Position numbers and translations under genes: made by a program
In this document: piece after piece, positions 8,665-17,143 of the stretch
Layout: every line of letters begins with the position of its first letter
How positions within the stretch are numbered: position 1 is the stretch's first letter
Notes under the pieces: model-generated
Told to the model about the DNA's origin: nothing
Databases searched by the model: none
Seen by the model: the letters and a program-made list of their open reading frames with translations, nothing else
Assembly (NCBI GenBank): GCA_014860395.1
Contig: JACZJU010000247.1
Location: 1 to 49,418 of the forward strand
Source: Burkholderiales bacterium
GTDB lineage: Bacteria > Pseudomonadota > Gammaproteobacteria > Burkholderiales > SG8-39
Direction: 5' to 3'
Length of the DNA: 49,418 nucleotides

Positions 8665-9971
8665 GCGTCGGCCTGCTTACGCTGCTGTTCTTCGGTTCGC
8701 TGCTTTTCTTCCTCGCTCTCGGCCTGCCGCTGGCGTTCGTGCTCGGCGGCGTCTCGGTGATTTTTCTGTATTTCACCTGGGGGCTGAAGTCGTTTTACAT
8801 GGTCGCTTCGCAGATGTGGGGCAGCATGAACAGCTTCACCCTGGTGGCGATACCGCTGTTCGTGTTGATGGCGATGCTGCTGGAGAAGACCGGCGTGGCA
8901 CAGGCGCTCTACCGGATGATGCACCTGTGGTGGGGCGGTGTGCGCGGCGGACTGGCGATCGGCACGGTTGCCATTTGCACTATTTTCGCGGCGATGGTCG
9001 GCATCAGCGGCGCCGCCGTCGTCACGATGGGAACGATCGCGCTGCCGGCGATGCTCGAACGCGGCTACGACAAGCAGATGGCGATCGGGTGCATCAGCGC
9101 AGGAGGTGGGTTGGGCATCCTGATTCCGCCCAGCGTGCTGATGATCCTGTATTCGCTGATAACTGGTGTCTCGGTCGGCAAGCTGTTTGCTGCGGGCGTG
9201 GTACCCGGAATCATGCTGGCGGCGATGATTTGCGCCTACATCTTCATCCGCTGCTGGCTGCAGCCAAAAATGGGGCCGGCGTTGCCGCTAGCGGAACGCG
9301 GCACCTGGCCGGAGAAGTTTGCCGCGCTGCGTGCCGTGCTGCTGCCGCTGCTGATCGTGGCGATGGTGCTGGGCTCCATCCTTTTCGGTCTGGCGACGCC
9401 GACCGAGGCGGCGGCGGTGGGGGTGCTGGGCGCCATGATCTCGGCCCTCGTACATCGCAAGTTGAGCTGGGCGCTGCTGCGCGATTCATGCCTGCGCACG
9501 TTCCGGCTGACCGGGATGATCATGTGGATTCTGTTCGCCGCGCACGCGTTCAGCTCGGCCTACCAGTCCATGGGTGCGCAGGCGCTGATCCAGGGGATGA
9601 TGGCCTACATCCCGGGCGGACCTTGGGGCACGATCATTTTCATTCAATTGGTGCTGCTGTTGCTCGGTATGGTGCTCGATCCGGTCGGCATTATGCTGAT
9701 TACGCTGCCGGTGTTCCTGCCGATCGTCAAAGCGCTCGGATTTGACCCGATCTGGTTCGGCATCCTGTTCATCATCAACATGGAGATTGGTTACCAGACC
9801 CCGCCCTTCGGCTTTAACCTGTTCTATCTGAAGGGGATTGTGCCCCCCAGTGTCACGATGGGTGACATCTACCAGTCGGTGACGCCCTACACGTTGATCA
9901 TGATTTTCGGCCTAGTCCTCATCATGCTTTTCTCGGAAATCGTCACCTGGCTGCCGTCGCTGGTGTTGTGA
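8661..9971 (+). CDS. dctM: TRAP transporter large permease (DctM)
   Basis: Twelve-helix transport subunit of the TRAP system, driven by an ion gradient. At 436 residues it is full length. Family segments include GLPLAFVLGGVS, the glycine-rich ISGAAVVTMGTIALPAMLERGYDK, and the repeated motif SAGGGLGILIPPSVLMILYS. The end has MEIGYQTPPFGFNLFYLKG, which places it in the C4-dicarboxylate/keto acid branch. Translation is coupled to dctQ by the ATGA overlap. An inverted repeat TGAGACG/CGTCTCA (9969-9975, 10001-10007) follows the stop and may mark the end of the operon. Confidence 0.94.
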   Translation: MSVGLLTLLFFGSLLFFLALGLPLAFVLGGVSVIFLYFTWGLKSFYMVASQMWGSMNSFTLVAIPLFVLMAMLLEKTGVAQALYRMMHLWWGGVRGGLAIGTVAICTIFAAMVGISGAAVVTMGTIALPAMLERGYDKQMAIGCISAGGGLGILIPPSVLMILYSLITGVSVGKLFAAGVVPGIMLAAMICAYIFIRCWLQPKMGPALPLAERGTWPEKFAALRAVLLPLLIVAMVLGSILFGLATPTEAAAVGVLGAMISALVHRKLSWALLRDSCLRTFRLTGMIMWILFAAHAFSSAYQSMGAQALIQGMMAYIPGGPWGTIIFIQLVLLLLGMVLDPVGIMLITLPVFLPIVKALGFDPIWFGILFIINMEIGYQTPPFGFNLFYLKGIVPPSVTMGDIYQSVTPYTLIMIFGLVLIMLFSEIVTWLPSLVL

Positions 9972-10029
9972 GACGGCGAGCGCCGCATTTGTAGACAACG
10001 CGTCTCATGCGGTGAAGATGAATATGGCC

Positions 10030-10473
10030 CTAGCTCCACACGATCTTTGTCCCCGCCAGCCGGTCGTGTAGAAACTGCCGGTCGCGATCAAAGGGGGCGT
10101 AAAGGAGGCCGATTCCGCCCAGCGCCAGACAAGGCCAGGCGCAGGCATAGCGCAGCATCGCTTGCCGCAGGGTGATTCCGGCGCCGTTTGTGCCGACCAG
10201 ACGCAGCTTCCAGGTTCTCATCGCCAGAGTTTGCCCGCCACGGCGCCAAGAGCTGACGAAATACAGGCCGATTACTAGGAACAGGTAAGCTTGGAAGGCA
10301 TGGCGTGTCCAGCCGCTTGGACTCGCGCCGGTCGCGACAACAAACAGCAGGCCGGCGAAGAACGTGACGCCACCGAGGAGCAACGACTCATATACCATGC
10401 AGATGAGTCGCCGTTTGATGCTGGGACAAGGGCAAGGTGTGTGCGCGTCTGCGCCGGTTCCGGCCGTCACCAT
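10030..10473 (-). CDS. RDD family membrane protein
   Basis: A 147-residue protein with about three membrane helices and the RDD-type signatures: SIKRRLICMVYESLLLGG near the N-terminus, GGQTLAMRTWKLRLVG in the middle, and the closing DRQFLHDRLAGTKIV. The molecular role of most RDD proteins is unknown. It is the last gene of the sigma factor-DUF3619-DUF3106-RDD run, 21 bases after the DUF3106 gene. The first about 20 residues may not be translated, since the start codon is not fixed by a strong ribosome-binding site. Confidence 0.88.
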   Translation of the reverse strand: MVTAGTGADAHTPCPCPSIKRRLICMVYESLLLGGVTFFAGLLFVVATGASPSGWTRHAFQAYLFLVIGLYFVSSWRRGGQTLAMRTWKLRLVGTNGAGITLRQAMLRYACAWPCLALGGIGLLYAPFDRDRQFLHDRLAGTKIVWS

Positions 10474-10494
10474 GGCGCGTCTGGCCGGGAGTCG

Positions 10495-10929
10495 CTAAGG
10501 GCGGTACAGATTTTTGCCACGCGGCGCGGCAGGCGCGGGCGGGCCGTTTTTCGGGGCAGCCCGCTTCTGACGTTCCCGCCACGTCTGTTTCACCTTTTCG
10601 CGCTTTTCCGGAGGTTGCTTTTCGAGCTTCTTGTAGTTCTCGCGCGCAATACGGCGTTGCTCCGGGGTCAAATTGGCCCAGTCCTGCATCTGCGTCTGCA
10701 GGCGCTGCTGTTGCTGTGGTTTCATCTTGGGATAGCGCTTGGCTGTCAGCAGCCATTTCTTGCGACGCTTATTGTCGAAACTGTTCCAATCGCTGGCCAG
10801 CGGCGCAAGAATCGTTTGTTGCTCAGGCGTAAGCTGCGACCAATCGGGTTGCTTTTTCTCAGCCGCGGTGGCGAAATTGGAGAGGGCGATGCATAGCCCG
10901 AGCGTCAGTGCTGCGAGCGCTTTAGCCAT
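10495..10929 (-). CDS. DUF3106 protein, exported, helical and charged
   Basis: A 144-residue protein with a signal peptide (MAKALAALTLGLCIALSNFATA). The mature part carries repeats of the type W-x-x-L-T-P-E-Q-Q: PDWSQLTPEQQTIL and DWANLTPEQRRIA. The C-terminus is rich in lysine, arginine and proline. This is the DUF3106 pattern found in betaproteobacteria, probably a periplasmic protein reminiscent of small helical envelope-stress proteins. Its start lies 25 bases inside the DUF3619 gene, so the two are translationally coupled. Confidence 0.87.
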   Translation of the reverse strand: MAKALAALTLGLCIALSNFATAAEKKQPDWSQLTPEQQTILAPLASDWNSFDNKRRKKWLLTAKRYPKMKPQQQQRLQTQMQDWANLTPEQRRIARENYKKLEKQPPEKREKVKQTWRERQKRAAPKNGPPAPAAPRGKNLYRP

Positions 10930-11279
10930 GTATCGAAGTTCTTGTCCAGATAGGCATTGATCGGAAGGTCGCTGGTAAGGAGCGCGGCGTCGATTTCCTC
11001 GATTTCCTCAACAGTAGGCGCTCGTTGCCAGTATTGTACGCCGACGAGCGCAAGGATCAGGGCAGCGCCCCCCAAGGCAACGCCTGCCGCGGTCGGATTG
11101 CCCGACAGGCGCCCAATAACGGCGCCGGCCCAGACCGGCACAAACGCAGGTTCGGCTACGCGCTGGCGCGCCAATGCCCGCTGGCGCGCGGTCTTCAGCC
11201 GCTCCAGCGTAGCCGGCTCAAGATTAAGCGACCGATCGAGTTGTTGCTTGATTTGGAAGCCGAATTCGCGTTCATTCAT
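10905..11279 (-). CDS. DUF3619 protein with one membrane helix; candidate anti-sigma factor
   Basis: A 124-residue protein starting at ATG 11279 (MNEREFGFQIKQQLDRSLNLEP). The N-terminal about 60 residues are charged and helical. One hydrophobic segment follows (AAGVALGGAALILALVGVQYW, about residues 66-86), then an acidic C-terminal tail ending LDKNFDTWLKRSQH. The ATG overlaps the stop of the sigma-factor gene as ATGA. A small protein with a cytoplasmic helical part plus one membrane helix, coupled to an ECF sigma gene, has the architecture of an anti-sigma factor. That role is inference. Confidence 0.88.
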   Translation of the reverse strand: MNEREFGFQIKQQLDRSLNLEPATLERLKTARQRALARQRVAEPAFVPVWAGAVIGRLSGNPTAAGVALGGAALILALVGVQYWQRAPTVEEIEEIDAALLTSDLPINAYLDKNFDTWLKRSQH

Positions 11280-11845
11280 AGTGTTATCCCCTTGCGCTTG
11301 AGCGCGGTGGCCAAGGTATGGGCCGCACGCGAGCAATGGGTCTTGACGCTGCCTTCCGAACATCCCATAGCCCGTGCGGTTTCGGCAACGTCCAATTCCT
11401 CCCAGTAACGCAGCAGGAAGGCCTCGCGTTGACGTGGTGGCAGTTTTCTCAACTCGTCCTCAATCGAAACTATAAGCTGCGATTTTTCAAGATGATCCGG
11501 CGGCCCCAACGCCTGGCTGGAGCCCTCGGCGGGCGCCAAGGTTTCCAGCGGGTCCGCCTCCTCTCCTGCGTCCTTGCCAAAGAGCATGGATGAGAGTTGC
11601 GTAGTCCAGGTTGCGCGAACCTTGTAGCGACGGTAATAGTCGCGGATGGTGTTCTGCAATATCCGCTGGAACAGCATCGGCAACTCCATCGAGGGCTTGG
11701 CGCCGTATTTTTCCGATAACTTGAGCATTGAATCCTGGACGATATCCAGCGCCGCTTGCTCATCACGCACGGCAAATCTCGCCTGCTTGTAGGCCCGCCG
11801 TTCGACCGTGACCAAAAACTCGGAAAGTTCGCTGCGGGTAGCCAG
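11276..11845 (-). CDS. RNA polymerase sigma factor, ECF (sigma-70) family
   Basis: Extracytoplasmic-function sigma factor. The sigma2 region contains ERRAYKQARFAVRDEQAALDIVQ and the sigma4 region contains LPPRQREAFLLRYWEELD with the helix-turn-helix AMGCSEGSVKTHCSRAAH. The most sensible start is a CTG at 11845 (MATRSELSEFL): GAGGAT lies 8 bases upstream and related proteins, as I recall them, start exactly here. The frame has no ATG near this point; the next upstream ATG is near 11965, close to the ilvB start on the other strand. It heads the DUF3619-DUF3106-RDD operon and is divergent from ilvB. Confidence 0.88.
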   Translation of the reverse strand: MATRSELSEFLVTVERRAYKQARFAVRDEQAALDIVQDSMLKLSEKYGAKPSMELPMLFQRILQNTIRDYYRRYKVRATWTTQLSSMLFGKDAGEEADPLETLAPAEGSSQALGPPDHLEKSQLIVSIEDELRKLPPRQREAFLLRYWEELDVAETARAMGCSEGSVKTHCSRAAHTLATALKRKGITL

Positions 11846-11942
11846 GACGATATCCTCGAAATAGTTTCGGATTTTAGTGCCTAACCCGGTGCCCCGTCGC
11901 CTAATCCTTGGGGTAAGGAGGTTGCGCCGCAGCAAAAAAATC

Positions 11943-11971
11943 TTGACCAAACACAGGACAGGCATTAATGT
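11943..11971 (+). promoter_or_regulatory. Candidate sigma-70 promoter of ilvB
   Basis: TTGACC (11943-11948), a 17-base spacer and TAATGT (11966-11971) lie about 31 bases before the ilvB ATG. The -10 match is only moderate. No leucine/valine/isoleucine-rich leader peptide is visible between this site and ilvB. Confidence 0.35.
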
Positions 11972-12002
11972 CCAAGGTTTTGGGAAAAACCCAGCGAGAA
12001 TC

Positions 12003-13709
12003 ATGGAATTATCGGGCGCAGAAATACTTATCAAGTGCCTGCAGGCGGAAAAGGTCGAGTACGTTTTCGGCTATCCCGGCGGTGCAGTCTTGTTCATCTA
12101 CGACGAGTTGTTCAAGCAGAACAAGGTCAAGCACGTACTGGTGCGGCATGAGCAGGGCGCCACGCATGCCGCGGACGGCTATTCACGCTCGAGCCGCAAG
12201 GTCGGCGTCGCGCTGGTGACTTCGGGTCCCGGTGTCACCAACGCCGTGACCGGCATCGCCACCGCGTACATGGATTCGATCCCGATGGTGATCATTTCTG
12301 GTCAGGTGCCCACTCATGCGATCGGGCTGGATGCGTTCCAGGAATGCGATGCGGTAGGCATCACCCGTCCGTGCGTCAAGCACAATTTTCTGGTGAAGGA
12401 CGTCAAGGATCTGGCGCTGACGATCAAGAAGGCTTTCTACCTTGCCAGCACCGGACGGCCGGGACCGGTGCTGGTAGATATCCCCAAGGATGTGACGACC
12501 GACAAGTGCAAATTCGAGTATCCTGAAACGATCTCGATGCGCTCCTACAATCCGGTGGTGAAGGGGCATTCGGGACAGATCAAGAAGGCGGCGCAGTTGC
12601 TGATCGAAGCCCAGCGCCCGATGATCTATGCTGGCGGCGGCGTGATCCTGTCCGACGCGGCGCCGCAACTCACCAAGCTGGTGAGAATGCTCGGCTTCCC
12701 GTGCACCAACACGCTCATGGGTTTGGGCGGCTTTCCCGCTACCGACAAGCATTTCGTCGGCATGCTGGGCATGCACGGCACCTACGAAGCCAACATGGCG
12801 ATGCAGAATTGCGACGTGCTGGTCGCGATCGGCGCACGCTTCGACGACCGCGTCATCGGCGATCCGGCGCATTTCGGCCAGGTGCCGCGGAAGATTATCC
12901 ACATCGACATCGATCCGTCTTCGATCTCCAAGCGGGTGAGGGTGGATGTGCCCATCGTAGGTCATGTGCCGGACGTGCTCGATGACCTGATCAAGCTGAT
13001 CGACGCAGGCAAGCAACGCCCCGACGCCAAGGCGCTCGGCGCCTGGTGGGAGCAGATCAAACAGTGGAAAACCAAAGACTGCCTGCGCTACGATCGCAAG
13101 AGCAAGATCATCAAGCCGCAGTTTGTGCTGGAGAAGCTGTACGAAATCACCAAGGGTGATGCCATCGTCACCTCCGACGTGGGTCAGCACCAGATGTGGG
13201 CGGCGCAGTTCTACAAATTCGACAAGCCGCGCCGCTGGATCAATTCCGGCGGTCTGGGCACCATGGGCTTTGGCCTGCCCGCGGCGATGGGCGCGCAGCT
13301 CGCCAATCCCGGTGCTTCGGTGGTGTGCGTAACCGGCGAGGCGAGCTTCCAGATGTGTATTCAGGAGCTCTCGACCTGCAAGCAGTATCGTTTGCCGATC
13401 AAGATCATCAATCTCAACAATCGCTACATGGGCATGGTGCGCCAGTGGCAGCAGTTTTTCCACGGCAACCGCTATTCCGAGTCCTACATGGATGCGCTGC
13501 CAGATTTCGTCAAGCTGGCCGAGAGCTACGGCCACGTCGGCATCAGCATCGAAAAGCCGGCTGACGTCGAGCCGGCGCTGAAGGAAGCGTTCAAGCGCAC
13601 GGAAGAGCTGGTTTTCATGGATTTCATCACCGACCAGACCGAGAACGTCTATCCCATGGTTGGGGGCGGCAAGGGTCTCACTGAAATGATCCTGGCCGAA
13701 GAACTTTAA
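12003..13709 (+). CDS. ilvB: Acetolactate synthase, large (catalytic) subunit
   Basis: ThDP-dependent enzyme making acetolactate or acetohydroxybutyrate, the first common step of valine, leucine and isoleucine synthesis. The 568-residue protein starts at ATG 12003 (MELSGAEILIKCLQ); the frame is open upstream, but that stretch has no family character. Seen are the N-terminal VEYVFGYPGGAVLFIYDEL, the catalytic-glutamate segment VRHEQGATHAADGYSR and the C-terminal ThDP region. The metal/ThDP motif usually written GDG reads GEA here (VTGEASFQM), discussed in findings. The small subunit follows 42 bases downstream. Confidence 0.96.
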   Translation: MELSGAEILIKCLQAEKVEYVFGYPGGAVLFIYDELFKQNKVKHVLVRHEQGATHAADGYSRSSRKVGVALVTSGPGVTNAVTGIATAYMDSIPMVIISGQVPTHAIGLDAFQECDAVGITRPCVKHNFLVKDVKDLALTIKKAFYLASTGRPGPVLVDIPKDVTTDKCKFEYPETISMRSYNPVVKGHSGQIKKAAQLLIEAQRPMIYAGGGVILSDAAPQLTKLVRMLGFPCTNTLMGLGGFPATDKHFVGMLGMHGTYEANMAMQNCDVLVAIGARFDDRVIGDPAHFGQVPRKIIHIDIDPSSISKRVRVDVPIVGHVPDVLDDLIKLIDAGKQRPDAKALGAWWEQIKQWKTKDCLRYDRKSKIIKPQFVLEKLYEITKGDAIVTSDVGQHQMWAAQFYKFDKPRRWINSGGLGTMGFGLPAAMGAQLANPGASVVCVTGEASFQMCIQELSTCKQYRLPIKIINLNNRYMGMVRQWQQFFHGNRYSESYMDALPDFVKLAESYGHVGISIEKPADVEPALKEAFKRTEELVFMDFITDQTENVYPMVGGGKGLTEMILAEEL

Positions 13710-13751
13710 GTATTGCAAGCGCCGCGCAACCTACTGCCGATACCGACACCC

Positions 13752-14243
13752 ATGCGACACATCATATCCATCCTTCTAGAGAACGAGGCCGGCGCGCTGT
13801 CGCGTGTTTCCGGATTGTTCTCCGCACGCGGCTACAACATCGAGTCGCTCACCGTCGCCCCTACCGAGGACGAATCGCTTTCGCGCATGACCATCGTCAC
13901 GTCGGGTTCCGGTGACGTGATTGAGCAGATCACCAAGCAGCTGAACAAGCTCGTCGAAGTGGTCAAGGTGGTGGATTTGTTCGAAGCCCCGCACATCGAG
14001 CGCGAACTGATGTTGATCAAGGTGCGCGCCACCGCCAAGGATCGCGACGACATGAAGCGCATGTCGGATATTTTCCGCGGGCGCATCATCGACGTGTCCG
14101 AAGATACATATACGATCGAACTCACCGGCACCGGGCACAAGCTGGATGCCTTTATCGAAGCGCTCGGGCGCAGTGTCATCCTGGAGACGGCGCGCACCGG
14201 CGCGTGCGGCATTTCCCGCGGTCAGCGGGTTCTTAGAATTTAA
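13752..14243 (+). CDS. ilvN: Acetolactate synthase, small (regulatory) subunit
   Basis: Regulatory subunit that stimulates the large subunit and confers feedback inhibition by valine. The 163-residue length is that of the IlvH type. The N-terminal ACT domain is obvious: MRHIISILLENEAGALSRVSG, then FSARGYNIESLTVAPTED. A C-terminal domain from about residue 80 (RELMLIKVRA) completes it. The start at ATG 13752 is chosen because the ACT domain begins there. It sits between ilvB and ilvC. Confidence 0.95.
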   Translation: MRHIISILLENEAGALSRVSGLFSARGYNIESLTVAPTEDESLSRMTIVTSGSGDVIEQITKQLNKLVEVVKVVDLFEAPHIERELMLIKVRATAKDRDDMKRMSDIFRGRIIDVSEDTYTIELTGTGHKLDAFIEALGRSVILETARTGACGISRGQRVLRI

Positions 14244-14332
14244 TAAACAGAGGCCGGGAAGTAGAGTCCGGGGACTAGTCAAGCCGCGCCGCAACTAGCC
14301 TCCAGCTTCTGCTCTCCAGTCTCTCAATCTGA

Positions 14333-15358
<1,026 letters not shown>

Positions 15359-15438
15359 GAGCGCGCAGACCGAAGACCGAGGTAGAGCTCAGGCTCCACC
15401 TCGATCCACGTTCTTCGGCCGCGTAGTTCCAGACTTTG

Positions 15439-16077
15439 ATGAATTACCCTCACCCACTCATCGCTCGCGAGGGCTGGCCGTTCCTGGCGCTCGCTGTCGC
15501 GATGGCGGCGCTTGCGTCCTGGTACAGCTTCCTCTGGTCGATCCCGCTGTGGATTATCGCGCTGTTTGTGCTGCAGTTCTTCCGCGACCCGGCGCGCGAA
15601 GTGCCGGGAGATGCGAAAACGGTGGTGTCACCCGCCGACGGGCGCGTTGTGGCGGTAGAGAAAGCGCATGATCCCTACCTCGACCGTGAAACCGTCAAGG
15701 TAAGCGTGTTCATGAACGTGTTCAACGTGCACTCCAACCGCGCGCCGGTGGATGGCGAAGTGAAACAGATCTGGTACAACCGCGGGAGTTTCATCAACGC
15801 CGCGCTGGATAAGGCCTCTACCGAAAACGAACGCAACGCGCTATGGATACGCGCCGATGCCGGCGCCGACGTCACCTGCGTGCAGGTCGCCGGGCTGATT
15901 GCCCGGCGCATCCTTTGCTATGTGAAGGCGGGCGACAGGCTGCAGCGCGGGCAGCGCTACGGCTTTATCCGCTTCGGCTCGCGTCTGGACGTGTACCTGC
16001 CGCCCAACGCGCGGATAGAGGCGTCGCTGGGCGACAAGGTATATGCTGCCAGCACGGTTCTGGCCAGACTGGAATAG
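15439..16077 (+). CDS. psd: Phosphatidylserine decarboxylase proenzyme
   Basis: Inner-membrane enzyme that makes phosphatidylethanolamine from phosphatidylserine. It is the short, roughly 212-residue type with two N-terminal hydrophobic segments ([17 protein letters not shown] and [15 protein letters not shown]). The core segments [13 protein letters not shown] and [18 protein letters not shown] match the family. The self-cleavage site is expected at Gly-Ser in [12 protein letters not shown], which would generate the pyruvoyl group. A TTG directly precedes the ATG at 15439, which I take as start. pssA follows 8 bases downstream, a natural pairing of consecutive pathway steps. Confidence 0.95.
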   Translation: MNYPHPLIAREGWPFLALAVAMAALASWYSFLWSIPLWIIALFVLQFFRDPAREVPGDAKTVVSPADGRVVAVEKAHDPYLDRETVKVSVFMNVFNVHSNRAPVDGEVKQIWYNRGSFINAALDKASTENERNALWIRADAGADVTCVQVAGLIARRILCYVKAGDRLQRGQRYGFIRFGSRLDVYLPPNARIEASLGDKVYAASTVLARLE

Positions 16078-16085
16078 TCGACGCG

Positions 16086-16838
16086 ATGGCTGTCTACAAG
16101 CGCAAGAAGCAGCTGTTCAACTCCGAGATGCGCCGGCGCGGCATCTACCTGCTGCCCAATCTGTTCACCACCGCGGCGCTGTTTGCCGGTTTCTACGCGA
16201 TCGTGCAGGCAATGAACACGCGCTTCGAGCAGGCGGCGGTGGCGATATTCATCGCCATGGTGCTCGATGGACTGGACGGTCGGGTCGCGCGCCTGACCCA
16301 CACGCAGAGTGAGTTCGGCGCCGAGTACGACAGTCTCTCCGACATGGTGTCTTTCGGCGCAGCGCCGGCGCTGGTGATGTACGAGTGGGCGCTGAAAAGC
16401 ATGGGCCGCATCGGCTGGATCGCCGCTTTCGTCTATTGCGCCGGTGCGGCGCTGCGGCTGGCGCGCTTCAACACCAATATCGCAGTGGTCGACAAGCGTT
16501 ATTTCCAGGGACTGCCCAGTCCGGCGGCGGCGGCGCTGGTGGCGGGTTTCATCTGGGTGGTGGACGACTTCAAGATAGACGCAGTGAGCACCATGCGCTG
16601 GCTCGCCTGCATTATCACGCTATTTGCCGGTCTAACCATGGTGAGCAATGTCCCGTTCTACAGCTTCAAGGACATCAACTTTCGGCGTATTGTGCCGTTC
16701 TGGACCGTCCTTCTGGCGGCGCTCGCGATGATCCTGATCTCCATCCATCCGCCGACGGTGCTGTTCTTGCTGTTCGTTGCCTATTCACTGTCCGGCTATG
16801 TCGTGTGGGGCTGGAATTGGCGCAAGAAGAAGTTGTAA
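16086..16838 (+). CDS. pssA: CDP-diacylglycerol-serine O-phosphatidyltransferase
   Basis: Membrane CDP-alcohol phosphotransferase making phosphatidylserine, the substrate of Psd. The 250-residue protein starts at ATG 16086 (MAVYKRKKQLFNSEM). The family signature D-x2-DG-x2-AR-x8-G-x3-D-x3-D is seen as DGLDGRVAR, then GAEYDSLSD. About eight hydrophobic segments follow, and the C-terminus is basic (WNWRKKKL). Its order after psd and before leuA is common in betaproteobacteria. Confidence 0.95.
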   Translation: MAVYKRKKQLFNSEMRRRGIYLLPNLFTTAALFAGFYAIVQAMNTRFEQAAVAIFIAMVLDGLDGRVARLTHTQSEFGAEYDSLSDMVSFGAAPALVMYEWALKSMGRIGWIAAFVYCAGAALRLARFNTNIAVVDKRYFQGLPSPAAAALVAGFIWVVDDFKIDAVSTMRWLACIITLFAGLTMVSNVPFYSFKDINFRRIVPFWTVLLAALAMILISIHPPTVLFLLFVAYSLSGYVVWGWNWRKKKL

Positions 16839-16842
16839 CGAA

Positions 16843-16864
16843 ACGAGGGGAAATATCCCCTCGT
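16843..16864 (+). repeat. Stem-loop after pssA, copy of a recurring hairpin
   Basis: ACGAGGGGA (16843-16851), loop AATA, TCCCCTCGT (16856-16864). The arms are identical to those of the hairpin after flhC (40300-40321). No T-run follows, so it is not a textbook intrinsic terminator. It begins 5 bases after the pssA stop. Confidence 0.6.
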
Positions 16865-16883
16865 GCTCCCCTATATTGGGTCT

Positions 16884-16937
16884 TAGCAAAGGGACTCTTG
16901 CTACGGGTTCTGCGAGGCCTATTGCCTAATCGCAGAA
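16884..16937 (+). other. Two further inverted repeats upstream of the leuA leader
   Basis: TAGCAA (16884-16889) pairs with TTGCTA (16898-16903). TTCTGCGA (16908-16915) pairs with TCGCAGAA (16930-16937), with a smaller AGGC/GCCT stem inside. They lie between the pssA hairpin and the leucine-rich leader peptide; the second overlaps the candidate leuA promoter. Their role is unknown; they could belong to pssA termination or be an operator. Confidence 0.4.
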
Positions 16938-16950
16938 AAGCCGATATATT
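16922..16950 (+). promoter_or_regulatory. Candidate sigma-70 promoter of leuA leader
   Basis: TTGCCT (16922-16927), a 17-base spacer and TATATT (16945-16950). Transcription would begin around 16957, almost at the leader-peptide ATG (16958), so the leader mRNA would have little or no 5' untranslated region. Confidence 0.5.
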
Positions 16951-16957
16951 GATCGCC

Positions 16958-17047
16958 ATGGTTTCCAACACCACAGTGTTGACCGCTCGCCTTAGCAGCC
17001 TGCCTCTGCTGGCCAGCCTGCTGCTGCTGCGCCCCGCGCGCACATAA
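16958..17047 (+). CDS. leuL: leuA leader peptide (leucine-rich, attenuator type)
   Basis: A 29-codon frame starting ATG 16958 and ending TAA 17047. The peptide begins MVSNTTVLTARLSS and then carries LPLLASLLLLRPART; nine of 29 residues are leucine, including a run of four, mostly CTG codons. It precedes leuA by 96 bases and has no other plausible reason to be so leucine-rich. This is the design of amino acid attenuation leaders, where ribosome stalling at leucine codons signals leucine shortage. A GC-rich hairpin follows (17076-17101), but it has no T-run, so the exact mechanism is open. The gene symbol is by analogy with LeuL. Confidence 0.75.
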   Translation: MVSNTTVLTARLSSLPLLASLLLLRPART

Positions 17048-17075
17048 CCCACCCCACAATTTGGTTTGTTTGAAT

Positions 17076-17101
17076 CCTGCGCCAACCCCGGCGCGGGCAG
17101 G
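17076..17101 (+). other. Stem-loop between leader peptide and leuA
   Basis: CCTGCGCC (17076-17083) can pair with GGC (17090-17092) and GCAGG (17097-17101); the alternative inner stem is GCGCC/GGCGC (17079-17083, 17090-17094). It is a candidate attenuator or pause structure for leuA. The lack of a following T-run argues against simple intrinsic termination. Confidence 0.4.
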
Positions 17102-17143
17102 CATTGTTCAATCCATGATTGTATTCGTTGACCGGAGGCTGAG

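Noticed and set aside
11877..12002. Upstream extension of ilvB
   Set aside because: The added residues are basic and unlike the family; MELSGAEILIK is the standard start.
12183..13718. Long open frame antisense to ilvB
   Set aside because: It is the mirror of a well-supported gene in GC-rich DNA, with His/Arg/Asp-rich composition and no family motif.
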